A stretch of 64,000 bases of DNA, taken from contig CAOKAC010000007.1 in NCBI GenBank assembly GCA_948466345.1, positions 44,273 to 108,272 of the forward strand, given 5' to 3'. Made by a program: the position numbers and the translations under genes. Below are positions 24,895 to 33,820 of this stretch, piece by piece; position 1 is the first letter of the stretch; the number at the start of each line of letters is the position of its first letter. The notes beneath the pieces are model-generated. The model was not told the DNA's origin. It did not search any database and saw only the letters and a program-made list of their open reading frames with translations. Origin of the DNA: an uncultured Clostridia bacterium. Its GTDB lineage: Bacteria > Bacillota > Clostridia > Oscillospirales > CAG-272.

Positions 24895-26428
24895 CGCTGC
24901 CGTCCCCCTTTTGCAAATGTGTCATCAGCATACCCACTTCTTCTTTCGTGGCAGTACGCCCGTCTACAATTCCGCTGACACGGCCGGAGCAAAGTATCAG
25001 AATCCGGTCGCAAAGTTCCAAAAGCACATCCAAATCCTCACCTACATAAATGACGGCTACCCCCGCCTGTTTCTGTTCGTTCAGTAAATGATAAATGGTG
25101 TAGGAGGTATGGATATCCAAGCCGCGTACCGCATACGCTGTCATGAGCACCGTAGGCGCCGCGGCAATTTCCCGGCCAACCAGTACTTTTTGTACATTTC
25201 CGCCGGACAGACGGCGCACCGGAATATTGATCCCCGGCGTTGCCACTTCCAAGTCTTCTTTGATTTTTTCTGCAAGCGCGCGTGGCTCCTTTCGTTCCAT
25301 AAACGGAGTGCGGCCCTGACGATAATTTTTAAGCATCATGTTATCAGTCATGCCCATTGAACCCACTAGCCCCATCCCCAATCGGTCCTCCGGCACAAAG
25401 GAAAGGGTGATTCCCATATCCCGAATCGCTTTGGGGTCCTTACCCACCAGTTCTACAGGAGCATCTGCTTTAGGTGCCGAATACAAAATACTAGTCTCGC
25501 TGCTGACTTTCTGCAGTCCGGCTATGGATTCCAAAAGCTCCTTCTGACCGCATCCCGATATCCCAGCAATTCCCAGTATTTCCCCACTGTTTGCCGTAAA
25601 GGAAACACGGTCCAGCAATTGTACCCCATCCGACCGCACTACGGTAAGATTTTTCACTTCAATTCGCCGTTCAGTGTGCGCAGCCGCTGGCCGTTCAATA
25701 TCCAACACAACTCTTTTTCCTACCATCATTTCTGTAAGAGACTGAACGTTAGCATCTTTTGTTTCCACTGTATCCACATACTCGCCCCGTCGCAGGATGG
25801 CAACCCTGTCAGACACAGACAGCACTTCATGAAGCTTATGGGTAATAATCACAATCGCCTTGCCTGCCTTTTTCATATTCCGGATCACATGAAAAAGCCG
25901 CTCCGTTTCCTGGGGCGTCAAAACTGCCGTAGGCTCGTCTAAAATAAGAATATCGGCGCCCCTGTACAGCACCTTGATAATCTCCAGCGTCTGTTTTTGA
26001 GACACGGACATATTATATACCTTCTGTCCAGGATCAATCTCAAACCCATACTTTTCACAGATTTCACAGATCTTTTTTGTTGCCAGCTTCAAGTTTGCAT
26101 CTCTTCCACGCAGACCTAGGACTACGTTTTCCACAGCGGTAAAAACATCGACTAATTTGAAATGCTGATGTATCATGCCGATTCCATAGGCAAACGCATC
26201 TCCAGGAGAACGGATCACAGCAGGTTCTCCATTTACAAAAATCTTTCCGGCGTCCGGATAGTAAATACCGGAAAGCATATTCATTAGTGTTGTTTTTCCG
26301 CTTCCATTTTCCCCAAGTAGAGAAAGGATTTCACCTTTGCGGATGTCGATGGATACATTATGATTTGCCAGAACCTGGCCAAAAGTTTTTGTAATATTCT
26401 GCATTTGAACGGCAATATGCTGTTCCAA
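24884..26428 (-). CDS. Nucleoside ABC transporter, duplicated ATPase (NupO-like)
   Basis: A 514-aa protein with two fused ABC domains. The first has a complete Walker A (GENGSGKTT), Q-loop, MSVSQKQTLEI signature region and DEPTAVL Walker B. The second has GISGCGQKELL at the Walker A position and RRLSGGNVQKV as signature. The TTG at 26428 is preferred because AAGGAG lies 8 nt before it; the GTG at 26437 overlaps that site. In the second half Walker A differs from consensus, as is usual for this family. Confidence 0.9.
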   Translation of the reverse strand: MEQHIAVQMQNITKTFGQVLANHNVSIDIRKGEILSLLGENGSGKTTLMNMLSGIYYPDAGKIFVNGEPAVIRSPGDAFAYGIGMIHQHFKLVDVFTAVENVVLGLRGRDANLKLATKKICEICEKYGFEIDPGQKVYNMSVSQKQTLEIIKVLYRGADILILDEPTAVLTPQETERLFHVIRNMKKAGKAIVIITHKLHEVLSVSDRVAILRRGEYVDTVETKDANVQSLTEMMVGKRVVLDIERPAAAHTERRIEVKNLTVVRSDGVQLLDRVSFTANSGEILGIAGISGCGQKELLESIAGLQKVSSETSILYSAPKADAPVELVGKDPKAIRDMGITLSFVPEDRLGMGLVGSMGMTDNMMLKNYRQGRTPFMERKEPRALAEKIKEDLEVATPGINIPVRRLSGGNVQKVLVGREIAAAPTVLMTAYAVRGLDIHTSYTIYHLLNEQKQAGVAVIYVGEDLDVLLELCDRILILCSGRVSGIVDGRTATKEEVGMLMTHLQKGDGSDAV

Positions 26429-26464
26429 GCCAGTCACTCCTTTTTATCCCGTATAAAAGTCAGA

Positions 26465-26491
26465 CAAAGGGAAGCCCTAGGCTTCCCTTTG
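26465..26491 (-). terminator. Hairpin between BMP lipoprotein and ATPase genes
   Basis: A 12-bp perfect stem (26465-26476 with 26480-26491, CAAAGGGAAGCC) with a 3-nt loop and a modest T-rich tail. It probably acts as a partial terminator or RNA stabiliser that keeps the binding protein in excess over the membrane parts. Confidence 0.55.
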
Positions 26492-26506
26492 CATGTAAGA
26501 CTACCG

Positions 26507-27769
26507 TCAGTCGGCATTCAGCTTTTTGATCCCGTCAATATTTAAAGAGAACGAAGGTGCGCTGCGCAGTTCAGATTCATGGAAATATCCATCCCAAACA
26601 GCTTCCTTGTCTTCCGGATCAGTGTTTTCAAAATTGTTGTTCAAATCTATCACACAACTGTCGATCTGCTTGCCGTCTACCGTAAACTTTGTAATATCAA
26701 ATACATGCAGTTCTCCGGCCTTGATAGCGTCAATTACCTCTTCAACCTTTTCCGCAGTGCCCGCAGCACAGGCAGCGCTCAATTCGGTGATAGCCACCGC
26801 ATCCTTTTCATAACCTTCCGCCCAGTTCTTAGGAAGCGTTTCGCCTTTCTGCATTGTAGAGATTGCATATTCATAATATACAGCCCAGTTGTTGGTTGCA
26901 GAAGTCAGCGCAACATCCGGAGCAACACTCTGCATGTCGATATTGTAACCTACGGAATACGCAGTCGTTCCCCGTTCATGGGCAGCTTGTACAGCAGAAG
27001 GCGCACCAGTAGAGTCTGCATGCTGGCCGATAATTACACATCCGTTTGCCATAAGCTTGTTGGCAGCTTCCCCTTCTGCAGTAATGTTGAACCACTCGTT
27101 GGTGAACTGCACCTGCATAGCCACGTTTTCTACAACAGACTGGATGCCCAGGAAAAATGCAGTATATCCAGAGACAACCTCCGCATAAGGATATGCGCCT
27201 ACATAGCCTATGAGGATATTCCCGTCCGCGTCATAATTGTCTTTTGTAAGCTTTTCTTCTTTCACAAGCTCAGCAAGCTTCATGCCGGCAACTACACCGG
27301 ACACATAACGCCCCTCATAAATTTTTGTAAACGCATTGCAGAGATTGTCCAACCCGCTAGTCACTGCAGTATCTCCCGTCATTGCAACAAAAGTCACATC
27401 CGGAACTTCACTGGCCGCCTGCTGCATATAGGTCTGATGTCCAAAGCTGTTGGAAAAAATCAACTCGCAGCCCGCGTCTACCAGTTCCATTGCTGCATCA
27501 AGGCAACTTTCATCCTCAGGAACATTATAACGCCAAACAATCTGATCCTCTTTCAGATTCAGATTTTCCGCAGCCTTTTTGATTCCATCGATGTGCGCCG
27601 CAGTATACCCCTCGTTTTCATCTCCTAACAGGATCGCGCCGACTTTGATGTCCTCGTTTGTTTCGCCATCATCCTTATTACCGTCATCCGTATCGGCACA
27701 TGCGGATAAAGCAAACATACAAAACACCATAGTCACTACTAAAAGTACAGACAAAATTTTTCTGCTCAT
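26507..27769 (-). CDS. BmpA/PnrA-family nucleoside-binding lipoprotein
   Basis: A substrate-binding lipoprotein of 420 aa. The lipobox is ALSAC with the lipidated Cys at about 24. The mature part begins with an acidic linker (DTDDGNKDDGETNED) and continues with the BMP domain, including NSFGHQTYM and NIDMQSVAPDV. BMP proteins bind purine nucleosides. The ATG at 27769 is preferred because GGGAGG lies 7 nt upstream; an ATG 6 nt earlier is too close. The gene lies between xpt and the ATPase. Confidence 0.9.
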   Translation of the reverse strand: MSRKILSVLLVVTMVFCMFALSACADTDDGNKDDGETNEDIKVGAILLGDENEGYTAAHIDGIKKAAENLNLKEDQIVWRYNVPEDESCLDAAMELVDAGCELIFSNSFGHQTYMQQAASEVPDVTFVAMTGDTAVTSGLDNLCNAFTKIYEGRYVSGVVAGMKLAELVKEEKLTKDNYDADGNILIGYVGAYPYAEVVSGYTAFFLGIQSVVENVAMQVQFTNEWFNITAEGEAANKLMANGCVIIGQHADSTGAPSAVQAAHERGTTAYSVGYNIDMQSVAPDVALTSATNNWAVYYEYAISTMQKGETLPKNWAEGYEKDAVAITELSAACAAGTAEKVEEVIDAIKAGELHVFDITKFTVDGKQIDSCVIDLNNNFENTDPEDKEAVWDGYFHESELRSAPSFSLNIDGIKKLNAD

Positions 27770-27827
27770 TTGCATACCTCCCAAATTGAAAATTTATTAA
27801 CAGGAGCACTGCTCCAATTAAGTAAAA

Positions 27828-28403
27828 CTATTCACAAAATGCAACGCCGTTCGTAACGTCCATTTCTTTGATCCGTGCCAGTGATTCTACTCGAATTCCT
27901 TGGGCGCGAATCCGCTCGCCCCCGGTTTGATATGCCTTTTCAATTACGATACCCGCTCCAGCAACTTCTGCTCCCGCATCATGGACCAAAGAAATCAACG
28001 CGGCAAGCGCACTTCCCTTTGCAAGAAAATCATCAATAATTAGTACGCGGTCACCCTGTTTTAAAAATTCCTTGGATACAATGATGTCGTATGTTTTCTG
28101 ATGGGTATAGGATTCTACCTTAGAAGTGTATACATCCGCATATATATTGTTGGTTTTCGTCTTCTTTGCAAAGACTACCGGTACATCAAAATACTGTGCT
28201 GTAAGACAGGCGATACCAATACCGGAAGCCTCAATCGTCAGAATTCTGGTGATTTGTTCATCTGCATACAAACGTTTAAATTCTTTTCCCAGTTGGCAAA
28301 GAAATGCCACATCCATCTGATGATTGAGAAAGCTGTCCACCTTCAGAACATCCCCCGCACCGATTTTCCCGTCCCGTAAAATCTTTTCTTCCAGAAGCTT
28401 CAT
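27828..28403 (-). CDS. xpt: Xanthine phosphoribosyltransferase
   Basis: Converts xanthine and PRPP to XMP for purine salvage. At 191 aa it matches the usual length (194 in B. subtilis). It starts with MKLLEEKILRDG, a family hallmark, and shows the PRPP loop VLIIDDFLAKGSA at about 125-137. The ATG at 28403 has GGAG 6 nt upstream. It lies upstream of a nucleoside importer on the same strand with a 58-nt gap, so salvage and uptake are probably cotranscribed. No purine riboswitch core is seen in the leader. Confidence 0.95.
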   Translation of the reverse strand: MKLLEEKILRDGKIGAGDVLKVDSFLNHQMDVAFLCQLGKEFKRLYADEQITRILTIEASGIGIACLTAQYFDVPVVFAKKTKTNNIYADVYTSKVESYTHQKTYDIIVSKEFLKQGDRVLIIDDFLAKGSALAALISLVHDAGAEVAGAGIVIEKAYQTGGERIRAQGIRVESLARIKEMDVTNGVAFCE

Positions 28404-28607
28404 GGTAGTCTCCAGCCCTTCTTCCAATTGAATTTGACAATGTTAAAAATGTTCCCTGCGGGACTGCTGCAATCCAACCTTCTTTTTTCATCAAACAGCA
28501 ACAATAATATATCATATTTGTCCTATAATTGCAATATTTTTATACATAATTTTTTCTTAGTTCTGTAACATTGTGTTATAAAACTGCATCTGTCCCCAAA
28601 ACAATAA

Positions 28608-28632
28608 AAAAGAGAAGGATTCCTTCTCTTTT
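28608..28632 (-). terminator. Terminator of the TetR gene
   Basis: A perfect inverted repeat, AAAAGAGAAGGA with its complement (28608-28619 and 28621-28632), starts 11 nt below the tetR stop. The A-run gives a U-tract on the minus strand. Confidence 0.75.
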
Positions 28633-28642
28633 CCATACCCCT

Positions 28643-29215
28643 TTAACGTAAGCCCTGCAAAAGTACATCCAGCATTTTTCCAGATACATTCCTAAGCTCC
28701 GCCACATCCGATGGACAATACGCAGCAAGCAGCATGGCATAACCAGAAAAAAAGCTCCATAGACAATGCAATGCAGTGTCCATATGATTTGGTACGGCTT
28801 CTTCCCGTTCTACAGCAATATCCAAAACCTGCCGGATCAAATCCACCCAAAATCCGCTGTTTGCCACACTGTTGTACACTCCAGAAAGCACCTGGGCGTC
28901 CTGATGTTCCCTGCTGCCTCCTATCGTATAAAGACAGTCCATTATTTGGGAGCAATTCTCCCGCAGTGTCCTATCGGTTCCAATGCATTTCTGTATCACT
29001 TCATATATATTCGCATCGCGGTTTTGTCGGAGAATATCCATAATTTCTTGTTTATTTTCAAAATGGTAATAAATTACGCCGGTAGAATATCCAATAGCAC
29101 TGCTAATTCTTCGGGCTGTGATTTTATCTGCTCCCTGCTCTAGCCCAATCTTTTTGGCGGCGTCAAGAATCATTTCCCGAATTTTCGTATCATCTTCCTT
29201 GCATTTTTTGGGCAT
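28643..29215 (-). CDS. TetR family transcriptional regulator
   Basis: A 190-aa TetR-type repressor. The N-terminal HTH is clear (AAKKIGLEQGADKITARRIS, then SAIGYSTGVIYYHFENKQEIM at about 15-59). The C-terminal ligand domain is rich in aromatics and Cys and is not conserved enough to infer a ligand. AGGAGG lies 8 nt upstream of the ATG. The promoter is nearly ideal, which suits an autoregulated repressor. No target gene is adjacent on the other strand. Confidence 0.88.
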   Translation of the reverse strand: MPKKCKEDDTKIREMILDAAKKIGLEQGADKITARRISSAIGYSTGVIYYHFENKQEIMDILRQNRDANIYEVIQKCIGTDRTLRENCSQIMDCLYTIGGSREHQDAQVLSGVYNSVANSGFWVDLIRQVLDIAVEREEAVPNHMDTALHCLWSFFSGYAMLLAAYCPSDVAELRNVSGKMLDVLLQGLR

Positions 29216-29261
29216 ATAAGCTTCCTCCTAGATATCAATCCCCTTTTCTACTATCTTCATT

Positions 29262-29290
29262 ATTATAAAAAAGAACAAGCGTTTTGTCAA
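29262..29290 (-). promoter_or_regulatory. tetR promoter
   Basis: On the minus strand a -35 TTGACA (29285-29290), 17-nt spacer and -10 TATAAT (29262-29267) all match consensus. An ACAA...TTGT element inside the spacer is a candidate operator. Confidence 0.8.
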
Positions 29291-29309
29291 CAAAATTCGA
29301 TATATTACG

Positions 29310-29348
29310 ACGATATAAAACACCTCATAATGAGATGTTTTATATCGT
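29310..29348. terminator. Long AT-rich hairpin after ddl
   Basis: A 13-bp stem ACGATATAAAACA with its complement, extended by 5 further pairs after one mismatch, 29310-29348. It starts 3 nt below the ddl stop. The T8 stretch is on the plus side (29355-29366). Confidence 0.65.
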
Positions 29349-29351
29349 TCA

Positions 29352-30548
29352 TTATACTTTTTTTTCAGTCTTTGCGCCTTTTGTGCCCCCTCGTGCACTC
29401 ATTGCCAGAAGATTTGTATCAAACGAGAATAAAATATCCGCTTCTTGCCGGCTTCTCTTCAACGCCAAAGATATCAGCATATCCAAAAGCGTTTTATAGG
29501 GTATATCTACCGATTCCCACAAGTAAAACGCAAGAGAACCCGGAATCGTATTGAACTCATTTATATATAGCGTATCCGTATCACAGTCCAACATAAAATC
29601 GATTCTGGAAACACCCGTCAAACCCAAGCAGCAAAACGCCTCTACAGCCATTGTACGGATTTTTTCACGCATTTCCATCGAAATATCTGCCGGTATCTTT
29701 CGTTTCAGTCCCGCCATTCCTTTAGAACCACCTTGCTTTGTACCTTTGCTGCCGCTGTCCATGTATTTATTCTGGTAACTGAGGATTTCGTCCTCCATAA
29801 AAGGCTCTTCACATTCTGAGGCGTCAGCATCCCAGGCATCCCCTACCACAGAACAGTTGATTTCCCGCAGGTTTACAATGGCAGGCTCCGCCAAAATCAC
29901 ATCCGCATAGGTAAATGCTGTTTCCAGTGCCACCTCCAGGCTTTCCCGATCCGCCGCCTTAGATATTCCCACACTGGAACCTAAATTGACCGGTTTGACA
30001 ATCACCGGATAGGCCATTTTTTCTTCTATACGGCGGATCATATCCTCCGCCGTTTCGCCCCGGATAAGACGCACGCAATCCAACACCGGAAAGCCTCCGT
30101 CCCGCAGCATGGTTTTCATTACATATTTATCCATCCCTACCGCGGAAGCCAGTACATCCGGACCCACAAATGGAACTCCCACCGTTTTCAAATATCCCTG
30201 CAGAGCGCCATCTTCTACATTGGTGCCATGCGTAATGGGAAAAGCCACGTCAATACGTACAGACTGCCCGCGACGACCTGCAGTCAACACAGGCTGCAGA
30301 TATACATTACCGCCCTTCGGTACAAACGTCACCTGCTGGCATGCCTGCAGCATTTCTGTTATATTTAAATAGGAAGACATGCTACAAAGACTGCTCCCTG
30401 TATACATTTCTCCTGTTTTGGCAATATAAACCGGATGCACGCTATATTTTTCCCGGTCTAAATTTTCCATGGCCTGCAGAGCGGATATCACGGAAACTTC
30501 ATGCTCCACACTGCGCCCGCCGAACAATACTGCCAGTTCTATTTTCAT
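29352..30548 (-). CDS. ddl: D-alanine--D-alanine ligase family protein
   Basis: An ATP-grasp ligase of 398 aa that joins two D-Ala for peptidoglycan. It begins with IELAVLFGGRSVEHEVSVIS and shows FPITHGTNVEDGALQGYL, where Ddl usually has HGxxGEDG, then VKPVNLGSSVGI, and the metal-binding INEFNTIPG. It is longer than standard Ddl, with an insert at about 245-290 (DASECEEPFMEDE and a polar Gly/Ser/Lys stretch). Its closest relatives are a clostridial Ddl-like subgroup; exact specificity is inferred from position next to murF. GGGGAGG precedes the ATG. Confidence 0.82.
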   Translation of the reverse strand: MKIELAVLFGGRSVEHEVSVISALQAMENLDREKYSVHPVYIAKTGEMYTGSSLCSMSSYLNITEMLQACQQVTFVPKGGNVYLQPVLTAGRRGQSVRIDVAFPITHGTNVEDGALQGYLKTVGVPFVGPDVLASAVGMDKYVMKTMLRDGGFPVLDCVRLIRGETAEDMIRRIEEKMAYPVIVKPVNLGSSVGISKAADRESLEVALETAFTYADVILAEPAIVNLREINCSVVGDAWDADASECEEPFMEDEILSYQNKYMDSGSKGTKQGGSKGMAGLKRKIPADISMEMREKIRTMAVEAFCCLGLTGVSRIDFMLDCDTDTLYINEFNTIPGSLAFYLWESVDIPYKTLLDMLISLALKRSRQEADILFSFDTNLLAMSARGGTKGAKTEKKV

Positions 30549-30562
30549 ATAGTATCCTCCCC

Positions 30563-32143
30563 TTAGTAATTATCCGGCAAATCGTTTTCTAAAAGGATCA
30601 CTTTTTTGCGCGTTGTTTCTATAGAATAGGCTTTTTGCATCGCATCCGCCAAATCTATCGCTACGTAGGACTGCTCTGCGGGATATCCGGCTTTTGCAAG
30701 CCCCGCCATAATGGGACCTGCCCGCCGCTGTCCTACAGCAATGACAAAATCGCATACGCCCGCAGCCTGCTGGCCAAAGGCTTCATTCAAAGCATCCTCC
30801 TGCTCACCAAGCTCTATCATACCGGGAGTGATGAGAATTTTATACTCGTCAAACAGCGCCATTGTTTCCAACGCAGCTTTACAGCCGCTGGGATTGGAGT
30901 TAAACGCATCGTCGATAATGGTCACTGGCCCCTTCTCCAAAAGCTGCAGACGGTGCGGCACCGGCTGGATCCGTTTGATTCCATGCTGGATATCCTCTAC
31001 CGGTACACCCAGAGAATCCGCCATCGCCACAGCCCCGCACAAATTGACCACGTTATGTGCGCCGATCAGCGCCGTCTGAAAGGCGTGACAATCCCCGCTT
31101 GGATAGGTAACAGTAAACGCCGTTCCCTTTTTAGATACAGAGACGATTTTCGCACGATAATCTGTATCTTCTCCCGTACCGTATCGGACACATCCATCGG
31201 GCTGACGGCCAGAAATATATTCGTTGTCCGTGTTCAAAAACACCTTACCACCTACAGCATCCGCCAGTTCATATTTGGTATCGATAATATTCTCTATATT
31301 TTTAAAGGATTCCAAATGCTGCGGTCCAATAGAAGTGATCATTCCAAGGCCGGGAGAAACAATATCGCACAGCTCCTGAATCTCCCCTACCTTCTTAGCA
31401 CCCATTTCACAAACAAAAATTTCGTGGTATCCCCGCAGACTGCCCCGGATGGTTTTTACCACACCCATCGGCGTATTATAGCTTTCCGGTGTCATCAGCA
31501 CATTGTATTTCTGACGCAGCAGCGTGGTCAGAAAATACTTCATACTGGTTTTTCCATAGCTTCCAGTAATACCGATAATCTTTAAGTCGGGACAATCCTG
31601 CAGCAGACGCTTTGCATCACGTACATAGTGGAGGCGTACCGCAGCCTCTGCCGGCGCATTGATGCCATTTGACAGCAAAAGCAACAGTGGCGCTACCATA
31701 TATCCCAGAAACAGTACAGCAAAATACCAGCCGTCTGTCTTGTAAATATACAAAACTACCGCCGCCGTCAAAATAAGCGCATGAAGCGCCATGTATGTAA
31801 TGAGCAGTCGCTTGACTCTAGCCGTATAAACCAGCGGCTTTTTCGCTTTTTTCTTTGGAATATCAGACAAGGCGAACATGATAAACGCCCCGGCAAAAAT
31901 AAGCTGTATGATATTTCCAACGGTAAATCCACTTCCGGAAATTCTTCCGATATATACTGCCACAGCGGCAAAAGCTACGGCGTATAAGTTGGAAGCCACA
32001 CTTCCAAAATTCTTGCCGATCCATTTTAAATGCCGCGCCGAATGATAAGAATTTAACTGAAAAATATGGGCGTGGGTCAAGGCGTTCATAAAAACAGCCC
32101 ACAAATATGCAGCCCCGCACAAAATAAAGAAATAAAGTTCCAT
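30563..32143 (-). CDS. murF: MurF with N-terminal membrane domain
   Basis: Adds D-Ala-D-Ala to the UDP-MurNAc tripeptide. The ligase domain, about residue 190 onward, has the ATP site IIGITGSYGKTSMKYFL, the central segment MGAKKVGEIQELCDIV and the C-terminal VTIIDDAFNSNPSG. In front there are at least four membrane segments (about residues 1-170), which usual MurF (about 450 aa) lacks. At 526 aa it is thus a membrane-anchored form. The ATG at 32143 is preferred over a TTG at 32176 because a GGGAAGG lies upstream, though at 12-nt spacing. It is cotranscribed with the hydrolase and ddl. Confidence 0.85.
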   Translation of the reverse strand: MELYFFILCGAAYLWAVFMNALTHAHIFQLNSYHSARHLKWIGKNFGSVASNLYAVAFAAVAVYIGRISGSGFTVGNIIQLIFAGAFIMFALSDIPKKKAKKPLVYTARVKRLLITYMALHALILTAAVVLYIYKTDGWYFAVLFLGYMVAPLLLLLSNGINAPAEAAVRLHYVRDAKRLLQDCPDLKIIGITGSYGKTSMKYFLTTLLRQKYNVLMTPESYNTPMGVVKTIRGSLRGYHEIFVCEMGAKKVGEIQELCDIVSPGLGMITSIGPQHLESFKNIENIIDTKYELADAVGGKVFLNTDNEYISGRQPDGCVRYGTGEDTDYRAKIVSVSKKGTAFTVTYPSGDCHAFQTALIGAHNVVNLCGAVAMADSLGVPVEDIQHGIKRIQPVPHRLQLLEKGPVTIIDDAFNSNPSGCKAALETMALFDEYKILITPGMIELGEQEDALNEAFGQQAAGVCDFVIAVGQRRAGPIMAGLAKAGYPAEQSYVAIDLADAMQKAYSIETTRKKVILLENDLPDNY

Positions 32144-32176
32144 TATAAAACCATGCCTTCCCTTGGACAGTTGCAA

Positions 32177-32947
32177 TCAATTGATTTTCAAATAAGACTT
32201 CAATATGGAAGCAAAAATGTGAGGCTGGTCCAACCATGCGTAATGACCTGCACCAGCAATTTTTGCGAGACCCGCGTCTGGAATTTCACGCTCCATTTGT
32301 ATACCGTCTGCAAGCGGAGTAGACATATCGTTCTCCCCCCAAACCAGCAAAACCTCTTCCTTAATTTTAGGAAGCAGCGGCGCCAGATCCTCATTTACCA
32401 CCCGTACAAAAACCGACCGCATTACGGGAGACGCCGCGGCATAATCCGACGATCCCATTTTTTTCTGCAAATTAGGCAGTGCATTTGGGAATACTTTTCT
32501 TACAGGAGCGCATCCAAGAAAGGATTTACCCATCTTATACAGCCTGGTACGCACGTAATACCCCGCGCTGCGCTTTGGCAAAATCCCTGCGCTGCCGGTT
32601 AAAATCATTTTATCAATGGTAAAAGGAAGTGCCGTGCGGGACGCCATTTTTATCAAAATCCGTCCCCCAAAGGAGTGCCCCAAAAGAATCACACGCTTTG
32701 CCCCGAAGCTCTCGATAAAGCGGATAACGAAATCCACATAGCTGCCAAGATTCCAGCTATCCGGCGGTTCCTTTGTTTTTCCGAAGCCGGGCAGATCCGG
32801 AGCAATCACACGATATTTTGTGGATAAAAGCGTCGTAAGCGGCGCAAACAGTTCTTTGTTGGAACCCCAGCCGTGAAGTAAAAAAACAAAGGGGCCTTCC
32901 CCGCAATCTATATAGTCTGTCTCAATTCCCTCTACGATTTTGTGCAT
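32177..32947 (-). CDS. Alpha/beta hydrolase
   Basis: A 256-aa hydrolase of the alpha/beta fold. The oxyanion region is LLHGWGSNKE (about 24-33), the nucleophile elbow GHSFGG (about 90-95), the acid GENDMSTP (about 204-211) and the base histidine in GAGHYAWLDQP. There is no signal peptide. It opens the operon with murF and ddl, with a strong GGAGG ribosome site. The substrate is unknown. A role in lipid or wall metabolism is only suggested by its neighbours. Confidence 0.85.
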   Translation of the reverse strand: MHKIVEGIETDYIDCGEGPFVFLLHGWGSNKELFAPLTTLLSTKYRVIAPDLPGFGKTKEPPDSWNLGSYVDFVIRFIESFGAKRVILLGHSFGGRILIKMASRTALPFTIDKMILTGSAGILPKRSAGYYVRTRLYKMGKSFLGCAPVRKVFPNALPNLQKKMGSSDYAAASPVMRSVFVRVVNEDLAPLLPKIKEEVLLVWGENDMSTPLADGIQMEREIPDAGLAKIAGAGHYAWLDQPHIFASILKSYLKIN

Positions 32948-33006
32948 TTCGTCACCTCCTCTTTCCAGTATATGCGCATTTTCTCATTTTTTACAAAGGT
33001 ATTTTT

Positions 33007-33035
33007 ATCATATCACATCCATAATGTACTGTCAA
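33007..33035 (-). promoter_or_regulatory. Promoter of the hydrolase-murF-ddl operon
   Basis: A -35 TTGACA (33030-33035) and -10 TATGAT (33007-33012) with a 17-nt spacer on the minus strand, 60 nt upstream of the hydrolase ATG. Confidence 0.78.
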
Positions 33036-33070
33036 GAAAAGGATGTCGCAAAAAGCTGGCAGAGTTGTAA

Positions 33071-33096
33071 AAAAGACAGGCACTAGCCTGTCTTTT
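33071..33096 (-). terminator. Terminator ending the XRE gene transcripts
   Basis: An 11-bp stem AAAAGACAGGC with its complement (33071-33081 and 33086-33096), with a U6-type tail on the minus strand. It separates the XRE cluster from the hydrolase operon. Confidence 0.78.
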
Positions 33097-33099
33097 CAT

Positions 33100-33358
33100 T
33101 ATTAAATTAAAATGCAATATTTTAATAATTATCGCAATTTGTTCATATTTATTTTTGTATTTTTATGTCACTATATAATATATAATACCGCTGTGTTAAA
33201 TATATATGCAATCAATATAAAGAATCTAGAGGAACTCCATATGAGGAGATTGCGAAAGGCTTCAAAGGAAGGCTTTTGCCCTCTGCCCTCATATCCGCAA
33301 ATCGCTTGTGGATCCCTAACGCGAGAATTCGTTTAACATTGTTTATGTTCTACACTAT
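33100..33358. other. Gene-free region with a higher-GC block
   Basis: No convincing gene is seen. The first 130 nt are very AT-rich; 33241-33340 is clearly richer in G and C and has no recognised feature. Short open frames are present on both strands but lack ribosome sites and family signatures. Confidence 0.35.
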
Positions 33359-33697
33359 TCAATTTATTGTTTCTGTATTCTCTAATGCTTTATTTATTTT
33401 ATCTAAAACTGCCGAAATCAGCACGAGCTGTTCCCCGCTTAAATTGATAAATTTATCTGAAAGTTCAAAAGCCGCTTTCATATCCGCAATGACAATATCA
33501 TCTTTTAGTAGGTAATTAGGAGAAACATCCAAAACTTCACATAACTTGCAAAAGGTTTCTAAACTTCCAACCAAAGCGCCTTGCTCAATCTTTTTAATCG
33601 TATCCACCGACAATCCAATGGATTCCGCCAATTCTGATTGCGATAATCCGGCGTTAATTCTTGCCAGCTTTACATTTTTGTCCATATTTGTAATCAT
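33359..33697 (-). CDS. XRE-type HTH regulator (copy 1)
   Basis: A 112-aa Cro/C1-type DNA-binding protein. The HTH is at about 10-62 (ARINAGLSQSELAESIGLSV, then DTIKKIEQG), and a conserved YLLKDDIV follows. The C-terminal helix pair is of the kind seen in phage and mobile-element repressors. The ATG is preceded by GAGGATGCGAGACA. It is the leftmost of four XRE genes in a row, all on the minus strand, and is followed by a terminator. The target is unknown. Confidence 0.82.
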   Translation of the reverse strand: MITNMDKNVKLARINAGLSQSELAESIGLSVDTIKKIEQGALVGSLETFCKLCEVLDVSPNYLLKDDIVIADMKAAFELSDKFINLSGEQLVLISAVLDKINKALENTETIN

Positions 33698-33722
33698 TGT
33701 CTCGCATCCTCAATTTTCAATT

Positions 33723-33820
33723 AAAAATTGCTAAACCTTTTCCGATTTAGCAATTTATTTATGATATTTTTTGAAGGATAAGATCAAATTGCCAATTGCT
33801 TCTTCTCATCATTCTTCAAG
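33723..33820 (-). repeat. 98-bp direct repeat, copy A (decayed gene end)
   Basis: About 98 bp nearly identical to 34700-34798. It comprises the 3' end of an XRE gene like that at 34732 plus its hairpin terminator (TTGCTAAACC with a C-A mismatch). Here it has no complete gene in front and carries a 1-nt deletion in the coding part. It directly abuts the frameshifted XRE gene, whose stop codon lies inside the repeat. Confidence 0.8.

Noticed and set aside
26579..27628. A 349-codon open frame antisense to the BMP lipoprotein
   Set aside because: Shadow of the lipoprotein gene; no ribosome site, odd composition rich in Cys, Arg and His.
28404..28640. Purine riboswitch upstream of xpt
   Set aside because: I searched the leader for the TATA...ATGG-type core and paired loops of the purine aptamer and did not find them. 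Only a small hairpin (about 28449-28467) is seen.
30635..31585. A 316-codon open frame antisense to murF
   Set aside because: MurF motifs on the minus strand are clear; the plus-strand product has no domain.
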